Assembly (NCBI RefSeq): GCF_002159265.1
Contig: NZ_NFHG01000014.1
Coordinates: 1-64,000, forward strand
Direction: 5' to 3'
From: Flavonifractor sp. An82
GTDB lineage: Bacteria; Bacillota; Clostridia; Oscillospirales; Oscillospiraceae
DNA length: 64,000 bases
Shown here: one piece after another, positions 16,201-23,595 of the stretch
How the letters are laid out: the number at the start of each line of letters is the position of its first letter
Numbering within the stretch: position 1 is the first letter of the stretch
Position numbers and translations under genes: made by a program
Notes under the pieces: generated by a model
What the model saw: the letters and a program-made list of their open reading frames with translations, nothing else
What the model was told of the DNA's origin: nothing
Database searches by the model: none

Positions 16201-16560
16201 GTGAAAGAACTGGAGACCATTCTCTGGAGCGAGGTGGGCACCAAACAGGACTACGAGGCGGAGATCGGTCAAAAGCCGCTGGGAGAGTTCGTCCGGGAGA
16301 TCGTAGGCATGGACATGAACGCCGCCAAGGAGGCCTTTGCACAGTACTTAAACGATGTCAATCTGGACAGCAGACAGATTTACTTTGTCAATCAGATCGT
16401 GGAGTACATCGTCCACAACGGCGTGATGAAAGACCTGTCCGTCCTCCAGGAGCCACCCTTCACTGATCAGGGCAGCATCGTGGAGATTTTCACAGACCTG
16501 GCCCTGTGGGCTGGAATCAAGAGCGTCATCGACCGGATCAACGCCAATGCGGCGGCATAG
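13276..16560 (+). CDS. hsdR: Type I restriction endonuclease subunit HsdR
   Basis: The 1094-residue motor and nuclease subunit that translocates and cuts unmodified DNA. Residues 1-120 form a DUF4145 domain (HEPN-related, with R89-x7-H97). The PD-(D/E)xK nuclease is at about 185-300 with D232 and E247-x-K249 (VIEAKR). The helicase core follows with Walker A ATGSGKT at 359-365, DEAH at 458-461 and the RGTR box (IGRGTRLCPG) near 690. A C-terminal HsdS/M-interaction domain fills the rest. GC content returns to that of hsdM. It ends the operon seven bases from the convergent DUF6076 gene. Confidence 0.96.
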   Translation: MTNFDFLLSDPQFASFGEVAVSAEKIYAIDPAACAFNCRRCVEFAVKWMYSVDGGLVMPYDDRLASLMDTEDFRAIVDRDLWKRLKYIRQTGNDAAHKAKKITPAQAKLCLENLWYFMDFVACCYGATYTPGAFDPALLERQTAAPAPAPAPEVDLAALMAENEALRAKLTARREAQQPSYTPKPLDLSEYETRKLYIDAMLTEAGWTEGKDWLNEVELPGMPNKSEVGYADYVLYDDTHRPLAVIEAKRTCADPAKGRQQAKLYADLLEQKYGRRPVIFLTNGFDTRLDDGAYPERRVAAFYSKRDLEKLFNLRAMRTSLKYIQVDHNIAGRYYQEGAIKATCQAFQANRRKALLVMATGSGKTRTVIALVKVLLLHGWVKNILFLADRNSLVTQAKRSFVNLLPDLSVTNLCEEKDNYTAHCVFSTYQTMMNCIDSVEDGEGKLFTVGHFDLVICDEAHRSIYNKYRDIFNYFDAPLVGLTATPKDEIDKNTYEVFELESGVPTYGYELAQAVKDGFLVDFLTVESKLKFLEDGISYSDLSEEEKAEYEATFTDENGELPERIESSALNEWLFNEDTIRLALNLLMTNGLKIDYGEKLGKTIIFAKNHRHAEKILEVFGKEYPHLSGYAKVIDNYMTYAQSAIDEFSDPKKLPQIAISVDMLDTGIDVPEVLNLVFFKKVMSKAKFWQMIGRGTRLCPGLIDGEDKTKFYIFDLCGNFEFFRMNKGKATANQMALQSAIFYLKAQIVYKLQDLAYQTEELIPFREKLVDEMLFKVQQLDRENFAVRQHLRYVENFADPASYQALSYEDTLYLRDEVAPLLQPDMDEASAVRFDALMYGIELAYLVGKTYKKARKDLVKKVSGVASVANIPEIRAQSELIEKILHTDYLDNAGINEFEHIRECLRNLMKYLPHDGAIYNTNFTDDILSVEWKESELENDDLKNYKAKAEFYVRQHQDKPAIAKLRSNVPLTAEDVKELETILWSEVGTKQDYEAEIGQKPLGEFVREIVGMDMNAAKEAFAQYLNDVNLDSRQIYFVNQIVEYIVHNGVMKDLSVLQEPPFTDQGSIVEIFTDLALWAGIKSVIDRINANAAA

Positions 16561-16566
16561 ATAACA

Positions 16567-17712
16567 TCATTTTATCCCCAACAGCTCAGATGTGGACCGG
16601 TCAAACTTTTCCTGAAACTCAGCAAAGGTGATGTCCCCTGCTTCCACTTGCTCCATAAGTTCTTTTCCATACAGCTGCACCTCATTGTACCGGCGCATAA
16701 TATTGGGGTACTGCTCCTTCCTCCGTTGGGCGGCAGTCTGTATCCGGTTGCACACCTTCCGATAGAGCTTTTTGGCCGCATCCTGATTGACGGCTTGCTG
16801 GTGTTTGGAGGTGGCCCCAACCTGTTTGCACGTCTTCCCGTTGGTGCCTTCCACCACCCGGTCACAGTAGCAGTTGACCCCCGAGTAGGGACGGAAATAG
16901 CGGCCACAGTAGGCGCAGCGGCGCAGAGGGATCTCATTGGCACAGAGCATCTCAAACTCCCATACGGTCAATGCGGCCAACTGATCCGTGGCCATATAGG
17001 TATGTCCCTCCAGCTTTTCCTTTGCCGGAACAGTATCCGTCCCCCCGTCATACCGGTATATTTTGTGGTTTCTGGAGATATAAAAGCGGGGCGAAAGCGC
17101 CTGATAACTGCTTTCCACCAGATTGCGATAGAGCAGATTCTGTCGCTGCAGCGTAAAGTAGGCGCGCAGGATACTCCCCTGGTTGTCCTCTTCCCTGCTC
17201 ATAACTTCATCCAGCAGGGGTGCAAGCTGACTCTGACACATTTGCAGCTGCGCAAAAATCTTGACCACATCATTCAGCCATTGCCGCAGGAAGACTGGCG
17301 AAATACTTACTTCCTCATACTCTGCATCCGTTCCGTCCAGGACCTGGAGGTAAGCAAGTTCCTCCTTCCGCAGCTTCCACGGTTCCTCCGGGTGGAAGGC
17401 ACAGCACAGCCGGTTACGCAGCTGCTGTTCCACCAGAAGTTTTAACAATGGATGCCGGGGAGACAGGCTGCTCTTCAGCTCGCGATACCATGCGGCCACG
17501 CGCTGTCCATAGTCCATACCCTTTATAAAGCCCAAACCAGACTGAGGCAACTCCTCTCCACCGAGGAGTGCCTCAGCTTTTTTTATCTGATCGCCCCAAT
17601 CCACATCCAAAAAGACCATCATCCACATCCCAAGGTTGCTTTCCACCACAGAAGAGTCGTTCTGATACACGTACTCCCGATCATTTTCCAAGCTCATTTC
17701 AAAATACGGCAT
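16567..17712 (-). CDS. DUF6076-like protein with a C-terminal zinc-ribbon-type motif
   Basis: A 381-residue protein resembling the DUF6076 family of Firmicutes mobile elements. Function unknown. The first 250 residues are mostly helical. A cysteine cluster follows at about 270-295 (RRCAYCGRYF, then CYC), which could bind zinc, and then a basic helix with KHQQAVNQDAAKKLYRK. Start ATG 17712 has GGAGGAGA six bases upstream; an upstream extension to 17793 lacks a site. It converges on hsdR with a six-base gap and no terminator visible. Confidence 0.6.
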   Translation of the reverse strand: MPYFEMSLENDREYVYQNDSSVVESNLGMWMMVFLDVDWGDQIKKAEALLGGEELPQSGLGFIKGMDYGQRVAAWYRELKSSLSPRHPLLKLLVEQQLRNRLCCAFHPEEPWKLRKEELAYLQVLDGTDAEYEEVSISPVFLRQWLNDVVKIFAQLQMCQSQLAPLLDEVMSREEDNQGSILRAYFTLQRQNLLYRNLVESSYQALSPRFYISRNHKIYRYDGGTDTVPAKEKLEGHTYMATDQLAALTVWEFEMLCANEIPLRRCAYCGRYFRPYSGVNCYCDRVVEGTNGKTCKQVGATSKHQQAVNQDAAKKLYRKVCNRIQTAAQRRKEQYPNIMRRYNEVQLYGKELMEQVEAGDITFAEFQEKFDRSTSELLGIK

Positions 17713-17869
17713 GGTATCTCCTCCATTCCACAGCGTGGGAAACGATTGTACACACAAATACTTTACCACGCATTGACAGGGGCGGCAACACAAAATATGC
17801 TGAATGTGGGAAACGAAATATGATCATTTTAATTTTCCACATTTCTCTTGATGCAAAGGAGGCATTTTT

Positions 17870-18100
17870 GTGAAGAAATCAGAACTTAGGGACCTCTACC
17901 ACATGATGTTTCCGGACTATCCGGACATTGTGACCGTGGCTCAGCTCCAGAAAATGCTGGGCATCAGCCGCCACCTGGCCTACGACCTGATCAATGACGG
18001 CCATCTGGCTGGCATGAAAATCGGCAACTCCTTCAAGATTCCCAAGGTCAGCGTCATTCGCTATGTGATGGAGCAGGAGGCGCAGGATCATGCTGGTTGA
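17870..18100 (+). CDS. Small excisionase-type helix-turn-helix protein
   Basis: A 76-residue DNA-binding protein with one MerR/Xis-like HTH (YPDIVTVAQLQKMLGISRHL, then MKIGNSFKIPKVSVIRYVM). Start GTG 17870 lies seven bases after AAAGGAGG. It overlaps the RepA-like ATPase by 11 bases and heads the mobilization operon, so it may regulate it or serve as excisionase. It is clearly related to the HTH proteins at 2914 and 5428. Confidence 0.78.
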   Translation: MKKSELRDLYHMMFPDYPDIVTVAQLQKMLGISRHLAYDLINDGHLAGMKIGNSFKIPKVSVIRYVMEQEAQDHAG

Positions 18101-19133
18101 GAAGATTCAGTACATGGATGCGGACACCCTGTTGACCAGTCCATTGCAGCGTCCCTTCTTCGTGGTGGAGGGGCTGATTCCTCAGGGGCTGAATACCCTG
18201 TGCGGTTCCCCCAAAATCGGCAAGAGCTGGCTGATGCTGTGGCTGGCATTGCAGGTGGCGCGGGGAGAACCCCTGTGGGAATTTGCCACCCATCGCTGTG
18301 ACGTGCTCTACCTGTGTCTGGAGGATACTTACGCACGGATTCAAAGCCGTTTGCAGCAGCTGACCGAGGAGGCACCAGAAACCCTACGTTTTTCAGTGCT
18401 GTGTCAGCGGCTGGGCAGCGGCTTGCAGGAACAGCTGGAGGATTTTTTAAGGGACTATCCCCAGACCCGTCTGGTCATCATCGACACTCTGCAAAAGGTG
18501 CGGGATGGCACGGTCAACAGGGGCAGTATGTATGCCAGCGACTACGGCGACATGGCCGCCCTTAAGGCCATTGCAGACCGCCATAACCTCTGCATGATCC
18601 TGGTCCATCATCTGCGCAAGCTCACCGACAGCGCAGACCCCTTTAACGAGGTGTCCGGGTCCACAGCCCTGATGGGGGCGGCAGACACCACATACCTGCT
18701 GAAAAAGAGCAACCGGGCCGAAGAAGAAGCGATTCTCCTGGCAACCGGACGGGACATTGAGTATCAGCAGCTCGTCCTCCGTTTCGAGAACTACCGCTGG
18801 ACGCTGGTAGAGCGAAAGGATTCCGCTGCGGTTCAGCGGGACGATGTGCCGCCGTTTCTTTTCCGGCTGGTGGAGTTTGTCAAAGCACAGGGCGGTTATG
18901 AGGGAAGCGCCACGGCGCTTTTGAAGCAGATGGGCGAAACAGAGGTTACGCCCAATGCGGTGACCCGGTATATCGTGCGTCACTGGGAGCGGGTTCTGGT
19001 TCCGGCAAACATCTGCTATTCCACCCGGCGAACAGCCTCTGAGCGCATTCTCCGCCTGACCCTCACCTATGACAGCAATGACGCAAATGACAGAAATCCC
19101 GCCATAGAGAAAGAGCTGTCACAGCCGTCATAA
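18090..19133 (+). CDS. RepA-like AAA_25 family ATPase
   Basis: A 347-residue RecA-fold ATPase of the AAA_25/RSF1010 RepA type, hexameric helicases used in plasmid replication. Walker A is GSPKIGKS near residues 39-46, with YLCLED near 75-80 and Walker B-like RLVIIDTLQKV near 123-133. A conserved VHHLRK and sensor STALMGAADT follow. The C-terminal 230-330 resembles a small winged helix. Start ATG 18090 overlaps the HTH gene. Its presence with ParB suggests the excised element can replicate. Confidence 0.82.
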   Translation: MLVEKIQYMDADTLLTSPLQRPFFVVEGLIPQGLNTLCGSPKIGKSWLMLWLALQVARGEPLWEFATHRCDVLYLCLEDTYARIQSRLQQLTEEAPETLRFSVLCQRLGSGLQEQLEDFLRDYPQTRLVIIDTLQKVRDGTVNRGSMYASDYGDMAALKAIADRHNLCMILVHHLRKLTDSADPFNEVSGSTALMGAADTTYLLKKSNRAEEEAILLATGRDIEYQQLVLRFENYRWTLVERKDSAAVQRDDVPPFLFRLVEFVKAQGGYEGSATALLKQMGETEVTPNAVTRYIVRHWERVLVPANICYSTRRTASERILRLTLTYDSNDANDRNPAIEKELSQPS

Positions 19134-19165
19134 CCGTCATGCTGGTCAACGTAGCCCAGACGGCC

Positions 19166-19235
19166 CAGGGCACCCCGTGAAGGGGTGTCCTGAAGGGCAG
19201 CAGGGCACCCCGTGAAGGGGTGTCCTGAAGGGCAG
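19166..19235 (+). repeat. Two perfect tandem 35-bp repeats before the mob genes
   Basis: Units 19166-19200 and 19201-19235 are identical. Each contains a 6-bp hairpin (CACCCC / GGGGTG around GTGAA). Placed 90 bases upstream of the MobC-like and relaxase genes, they may belong to the origin of transfer or be iterons for the RepA-like protein. Neither role is proven. Confidence 0.7.
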
Positions 19236-19323
19236 CGAGCATAGGCTTTGTGTTGCCCACCAAAGCCGGCGGCAGCAGCCGAGAGGGGCTGTGCCCCTAT
19301 GACCCCCAAAAAAGGAGAACGAT

Positions 19324-19527
19324 ATGAGAAAACGAACGTATGGCATTAACGTGCGGGTATCCAAAGAGGAAAAAGAGCGGCTGGAGCGGATGGCGAGGCG
19401 GTGCGGCATTTCCCTCTCCGCCTACCTGAGAAGACTGGGTATGGGGGAAGATCTTTCCGCTCCCCACCCCATGGAACGCTTCGGGAACTTGAAACAGGGG
19501 GTGGACCGTGGGGATCACCAAAATTAA
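19324..19527 (+). CDS. MobC-like relaxosome accessory protein (short)
   Basis: A 67-residue basic protein with a ribbon-helix-helix pattern (YGINVRVSKEEKERLERMAR then CGISLSAYLRRLGMG), as in MobC-type proteins that help the relaxase open oriT. Full MobC proteins are usually longer (about 100 residues or more), so this is a minimal form; its 3' end overlaps the relaxase start by 20 bases. Start ATG 19324 follows AAAGGAGA. Confidence 0.75.
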   Translation: MRKRTYGINVRVSKEEKERLERMARRCGISLSAYLRRLGMGEDLSAPHPMERFGNLKQGVDRGDHQN

Positions 19528-20884
19528 GGCAGTCAAGGACAGCCTGAGTCGTATCGTAGGCTATGCCGAAAACCCGGAGAAGACACTCTATTCCGATATG
19601 CAGCAGGTGCTCCACTATGCCGGCAACCAGGAGAAGGTGAACATGGAGCAGACCATGTATGTGACCGGACTTCATTGCCGCCGGGAACAGGCCTACGAGG
19701 ACATGATGTATACCAAGCGCCACTTTAACAAGACCGGCGGCAATGTGGCCTACCACTGCATCCAGAGCTTCAAAACCGGCGAGGTGACCCCGGAGCTGTG
19801 CCACCAGCTGGGCGTGGAGCTGGCCCAGAGAATGTGGGGAGATCGGTTTCAGGTGCTGGTGGCCACCCATTTCAACACCGGCACCTATCACAACCATCTG
19901 GTCATTAACTCGGTCAGCTACAAAGACGGGAAAAAATTCAACTGCAATCAAAAGGCATTTTATCAGATGCGGGAGATTTCCGACCAGCTGTGCCGGGAGC
20001 ATAATCTGACGGTGATCGAACACCCCAGCGGCAAGACGCCCCGCAACATCTACTTTGCGGAAAAACAGGGCAAGCCCACAACCTTCGGTCTCATGCGGCA
20101 GGCCATAGATGAGGCGGTGGGCATTTCCTGGAGCTGGTTTGACTTCTGCAAGGTGATGAAGGAAAAAGGCTATCTCATTAACGCCAGCCCTCACCGCAAG
20201 TATGCCACCATTCGAGCCATAGGCGCAAAAAAAGCCGTACGCATGGTACGGCTGGGTGAGGAGTACGACCACAGGAGGATCATCCAGCGGATCGACACCA
20301 TGGATTACCGGGAAAAGGAGGCCTGTGGGCGGACCTATCAGCAGATACGCCGGAACTTGTCCAGGCCGCCCAAAAGGATGCGCATGGCGGGCAGTTTTCA
20401 CAGCGCAAAAAAGGTCACCGGCCTGAGGGCGCTGTATCTCCACTACTGCTATTTCCTGGGGATCTTTCCTCGAAAGAGCCGGCCAAGGCCGCTGTCTCCC
20501 GCGATGCGGTTGGAGGTGGCCAAACTGGAACAGCTGTCCCGCCAGATCGAGCTGATTCACCGGGAACATCTGAACAGCGTGCAGGATGTGGAGGGCTTTC
20601 TTATCTCCGTCCAATCCCAAATAGAAGAAAAGCTACAGCAGCGGACGGGGATCTATCACAAACTGCGGCGGTGTCAGCCTGGTGAACAGATGGATGGACT
20701 GAAAGAGCAGCGCACAGCACTGACCCGGGAGCTTTCCACCCTGCGCCGACAGCAGGCAACCGCCAGGCGGCTGCTGGAACAGCTGCCGGAAAAGAGAAGG
20801 CAGGTTTTACTGGAGCAGAAGATGCGGCGCTCCTACCGTCAGTCCCACAAAAACAAGAAACGGAGGATCGAATATGAGCGTTAA
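19508..20884 (+). CDS. MOB-type relaxase (MobA/VirD2-like)
   Basis: A 458-residue relaxase that nicks oriT and leads the DNA strand in conjugative transfer. The N-terminal nuclease domain (1-250) has the three-His metal site H121, H128 and H130 (THFNTGTYHNH). A candidate nucleophile is a Tyr in the first 30 residues (Y19 or Y28). The C-terminal third is a basic coiled coil (LEQLSRQIELIHREH onward). The start is GTG 19508 inside the MobC-like gene. The stop overlaps parB by 11 bases. No coupling protein is encoded nearby, so transfer would need a helper element. Confidence 0.9.
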   Translation: MGITKIKAVKDSLSRIVGYAENPEKTLYSDMQQVLHYAGNQEKVNMEQTMYVTGLHCRREQAYEDMMYTKRHFNKTGGNVAYHCIQSFKTGEVTPELCHQLGVELAQRMWGDRFQVLVATHFNTGTYHNHLVINSVSYKDGKKFNCNQKAFYQMREISDQLCREHNLTVIEHPSGKTPRNIYFAEKQGKPTTFGLMRQAIDEAVGISWSWFDFCKVMKEKGYLINASPHRKYATIRAIGAKKAVRMVRLGEEYDHRRIIQRIDTMDYREKEACGRTYQQIRRNLSRPPKRMRMAGSFHSAKKVTGLRALYLHYCYFLGIFPRKSRPRPLSPAMRLEVAKLEQLSRQIELIHREHLNSVQDVEGFLISVQSQIEEKLQQRTGIYHKLRRCQPGEQMDGLKEQRTALTRELSTLRRQQATARRLLEQLPEKRRQVLLEQKMRRSYRQSHKNKKRRIEYER

Positions 20885-21800
20885 AAACAAGATACATCTG
20901 ATGAGCATCGAGGATCTGTTCACCGCCCAGGCCGAGCGGGACGACGCTAAGCTGGAGCGGGTACAGGAAGTGCCGGTGGCAGAGCTGCACCCCTTCCCGC
21001 AGCACCCCTTTGTGCTGCGGGATGATGAGGAGATGGCCTGCATGGTGGAGAGCATCAGCCAGATGGGGGTAATCTCTCCCGGCCTGGCTCGACCCAGAGA
21101 GGGCGGCGGCTATGAGCTGGTGTCGGGCCATCGGCGGCTGGCTGCCTGTGAGCGGCTGGGCCTTGCAACCATGCCGGTGATTGTCCGGGAAATGACCGAC
21201 GAGGAGGCGGTGGTGGCCATGGTGGACGCCAATTTGCAGCGAGAGCACCTTCTGCCCAGTGAAAAAGCCTTTGCCTACAAAATGAAGCTGGACGCCCTGA
21301 ATCGTCAGGGTTACCGCAGTGACCACACCTTTTCCCCACTGGGGAAAAGGTTCAATACCTATGAAGAACTGGCCAAGGAGAGCGGAGACAGCCGCAATCA
21401 GATCCACCGCTACATCCGGCTGACCCACCTGGTGCCCCCGCTGCTTGCGATGGTGGACGAGGGGAAAATGGCCCTCCGCCCAGCTGTGGAGCTGTCCTAT
21501 CTGACGGAGGAGGAGCAAACCCGCCTTCTCTCCTGTATGGAGCAGTTCGACTGCACCCCCTCCCACAGTCAGGCCATCAGCCTGAAGAAGCTCTCTCAAC
21601 TGGAGATGTTGACCCAGGAGGATCTGGAGCAGATTCTCTCCAAGCCCAAGGCCAACCAGCAGGAACAACTGCATCTTCCCATGACAGAGTTAAAGAAATT
21701 CTTCCCCGCCACATATTCCGACACGCAGATGAAACAGGACATCTTGAAGGGGCTGGAACTGCTGAAACGCCAGCGGGAGCGCAACCGCCGGGAGCGGTAG
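20874..21800 (+). CDS. parB: ParB/Spo0J-family partition protein
   Basis: A 308-residue ParB-type protein. The N-terminal ParB/Srx domain spans about 30-125, with the CTP-binding-type box SGHRRLAACERLG at about 84-96 and the NLQREHLLPSEKA motif at about 121-133. A central HTH (EELAKESGDSRNQIHRYIRL) lies at about 163-182, followed by a helical C-terminus. No ParA partner is adjacent. It may assist stable inheritance of the excised form, or regulate transfer genes as in other IMEs. Start ATG 20874 overlaps the relaxase stop. Confidence 0.88.
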   Translation: MSVKNKIHLMSIEDLFTAQAERDDAKLERVQEVPVAELHPFPQHPFVLRDDEEMACMVESISQMGVISPGLARPREGGGYELVSGHRRLAACERLGLATMPVIVREMTDEEAVVAMVDANLQREHLLPSEKAFAYKMKLDALNRQGYRSDHTFSPLGKRFNTYEELAKESGDSRNQIHRYIRLTHLVPPLLAMVDEGKMALRPAVELSYLTEEEQTRLLSCMEQFDCTPSHSQAISLKKLSQLEMLTQEDLEQILSKPKANQQEQLHLPMTELKKFFPATYSDTQMKQDILKGLELLKRQRERNRRER

Positions 21801-21919
21801 GGGCGAAAGTGTCTGCCGCAAACAAAATCGCAGCGTAGACAGTGGGCAGCTTATGGAGTAAGATGGGGCTGCATCAAAAAAGCTGTCCTGTGGGGAGCCG
21901 CCCCGGAAAGGAGATTGAT

Positions 21920-23116
21920 ATGATAACAGGACATTTACAGGTAAAAAAGGGCTACTATTATGTGGTCATCAGCTATAAGGACAACAAGGGCAAGAGGAAA
22001 AGCAAATGGCACGCCACCGGACTGCCTGAGAAGGGCAACAAGCGGAAGGCAGAGGCGGAGCTGCTGCGTATTCGTTCCAGCTTTGTGCCCCCGCCGGAGC
22101 CGGATGAGCTGTGCTCGGATATGCTGTTTGCGGATTATCTGCTGCAATGGCTGGACATTGTGCGGGTCAAGATCAAGCCTGCCACATATGGCTCCTATTC
22201 CAACATCGTGCACAGTGTGATCGAGCCGTATTTCCGGCAAAAGGGATATACGCTGCGGGGACTGGAGGCACGGCACATTCAGCAGTTTTATGGAGAGCGG
22301 CTGAAAACAGTCAAACCGAACTCGGTGCTTCACGACCATGCCGTCATCCATCAGGCGCTGAAATATGCCCTGAAAACCGATCTGGTGATGCAGAATGTGG
22401 CCACCAAAGTAGACCGCCCGAGAAAGAACGAGTTTCAGCCTAAATTTCTGGACACAGAGCAGCTCCAGCAGATTTTTGAAGTGCTCAAGGGTACCTGGAT
22501 GGAGCTTCCAATACTGGTGGCCGCTTTCTACGGCCTGCGCCGAGGTGAGCTGGTTGGCCTCAAATGGGATGCCATCGACTTCGAGCGGGGCACCATCACC
22601 ATCAAACACACAGTGACCACCACGCGCATTGACGGGAAAACCTATGTTTTGGAGCAGGAATCGGCCAAGACAAAGTCCAGCCTGCGCACCCTGCCCCTGG
22701 TGGGCAGCTTCGCCGCTTATTTTCGGCAGGTAAAGGAGGAGCAGGAATATAACAAACGGATCTGCGGCAACTGCTACGATTACTCCTATGACGGCTATGT
22801 GTTTGTCAATGAGCTGGGCAAACGCATCAACCCCAACTACCTGACCTCCAAATTTCCGGAGTATCTGGAGCAGCATGGACTCCAGCGGATTCGTCTCCAC
22901 GATTTGAGACACAGCTGCGCCAGCCTCCTGCTGGCAAATGGGGTGCCCCTCAAGCAGATCCAGGAATGGCTGGGACACAGCGATTTTAGCACCACCGCAA
23001 ATATCTATGCCCACCTGGACTATTCCTCCAAGCTGTCCTCCGCCCAGGCCATGGCGCAGGGGCTGCCCTTGCCGGAGGCGGACGGGGTGAAGCGCAAATG
23101 GGAGATGCCGGTATAA
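21920..23116 (+). CDS. int: Tyrosine integrase of the mobilizable element
   Basis: A 398-residue tyrosine recombinase homologous to the integrase at 3304. The arm-binding domain is at 1-55, core-binding at 65-165 and catalytic at 175-385. Active-site residues are R207 (FYGLRRGE), H327-x-x-R330 (HDLRH), H353 (LGHSD) and Y363 (NIYAH). Start ATG 21920 has AAAGGAGA five bases upstream; the in-frame ATG at 21842 lacks one. It points into the 3' end of the second tRNA-Ser 41 bases downstream, which is its expected integration site. Confidence 0.94.
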   Translation: MITGHLQVKKGYYYVVISYKDNKGKRKSKWHATGLPEKGNKRKAEAELLRIRSSFVPPPEPDELCSDMLFADYLLQWLDIVRVKIKPATYGSYSNIVHSVIEPYFRQKGYTLRGLEARHIQQFYGERLKTVKPNSVLHDHAVIHQALKYALKTDLVMQNVATKVDRPRKNEFQPKFLDTEQLQQIFEVLKGTWMELPILVAAFYGLRRGELVGLKWDAIDFERGTITIKHTVTTTRIDGKTYVLEQESAKTKSSLRTLPLVGSFAAYFRQVKEEQEYNKRICGNCYDYSYDGYVFVNELGKRINPNYLTSKFPEYLEQHGLQRIRLHDLRHSCASLLLANGVPLKQIQEWLGHSDFSTTANIYAHLDYSSKLSSAQAMAQGLPLPEADGVKRKWEMPV

Positions 23117-23153
23117 AAAACAAGCTCCAGCAGCCCATCTGGACTGCTGGAGC
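23117..23153 (-). terminator. Terminator of the second tRNA-Ser
   Basis: Perfect 10-bp stem (GCTCCAGCAG / CTGCTGGAGC at 23124-23133 and 23144-23153). On the minus strand it is followed by TTGTTTTTTAT. It sits between the tRNA 3' end and the integrase stop, as at the first tRNA. Confidence 0.85.
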
Positions 23154-23157
23154 AAGG

Positions 23158-23250
23158 TGGCGGAGATGGAGAGATTCGAACTCTCGCACCGGTTTGAGCC
23201 GGCCTACCGCATTTCGAGTGCGGACCCTTCAACCACTTGGGTACATCTCC
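23158..23250 (-). tRNA. tRNA-Ser(CGA), copy 2
   Basis: 93 bases on the minus strand with GGAGATG start, anticodon loop CTCGAAA (CGA), long variable arm, T-loop GTTCGAATC and encoded CCA. It is nearly identical to the copy at 4631-4724. The right flank leads into core genes, so this copy probably retains the chromosomal 5' part and promoter of the native gene. Confidence 0.95.
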
Positions 23251-23520
23251 AAATCGCTCACTCCCACAGGCGCTCCATCCTCATTCAGGAGAGAATTGGA
23301 GAGAACTGTTGGAGAGAACTGCACAGGGATAAGTGAGTAAAAAGACTGGAAACAGTTGAAAATCAGTAACTTCTCGCGGACAAAACGGCCTAAGCCCCCA
23401 TCCATTTCGAGTCAGCCCCGTTATGACCACTTCGATACCGCTGCATGTCATCAAAGCGTCCGCGCGGACCGCGCGACACGGTAATGTATAGGATACCTTA
23501 TTTTTGTTTGCTTGTCAATA
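23251..23520. other. tRNA-Ser flank with GGAGAGAACT repeats and a tRNA-like scar
   Basis: No gene is supported here. GGAGAGAA(C/T)T repeats start at 23288, 23298 and 23311, the same word as at 5311-5352. At 23403-23432 the sequence CATTTCGAGT, then ACCACTT 23 bases on, mimics the anticodon-to-D-arm part of tRNA-Ser (22 bases in the intact gene), without acceptor or T arms. A GC-rich palindrome GTCCGCGCGGAC follows at about 23459-23470. The tRNA-Ser promoter should also be in this stretch but is not obvious. Confidence 0.5.
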
Positions 23521-23549
23521 TTGCAGCCCGGCATAAAATGGGATATAAT
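23521..23549 (+). promoter_or_regulatory. Promoter of xpt
   Basis: TTGCAG at 23521-23526 and TATAAT at 23544-23549 with exact 17-base spacing, 47 bases before the start codon. No purine-riboswitch core is visible between promoter and gene; the leader is too short for one. Confidence 0.7.
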
Positions 23550-23595
23550 CAATTCTGTATTGAAAGTACCGCGGCAATCTAGGCAGGAGGAGAAC

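Larger units (their letters stand above)
4631..23160. mobile_element. Integrative mobilizable element between two tRNA-Ser genes
   Basis: About 18.5 kb bounded by two near-identical tRNA-Ser(CGA) genes in the same orientation, with an integrase at the right end pointing into the right tRNA. It carries a relaxase and MobC-like protein, a RepA-like ATPase and ParB, but no coupling protein or type IV secretion genes. That gene set fits an IME mobilized by a helper. The identical 30-base tRNA 3' ends are the likely direct-repeat attachment sites. Exact att core positions cannot be fixed from one sequence. Cargo is the Fic/type I restriction operon. Confidence 0.8.

Noticed and set aside
23521-23595. 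Possible purine riboswitch before xpt
   Set aside because: The promoter lies only 47 bases from the start codon and the conserved purine-aptamer core is absent.
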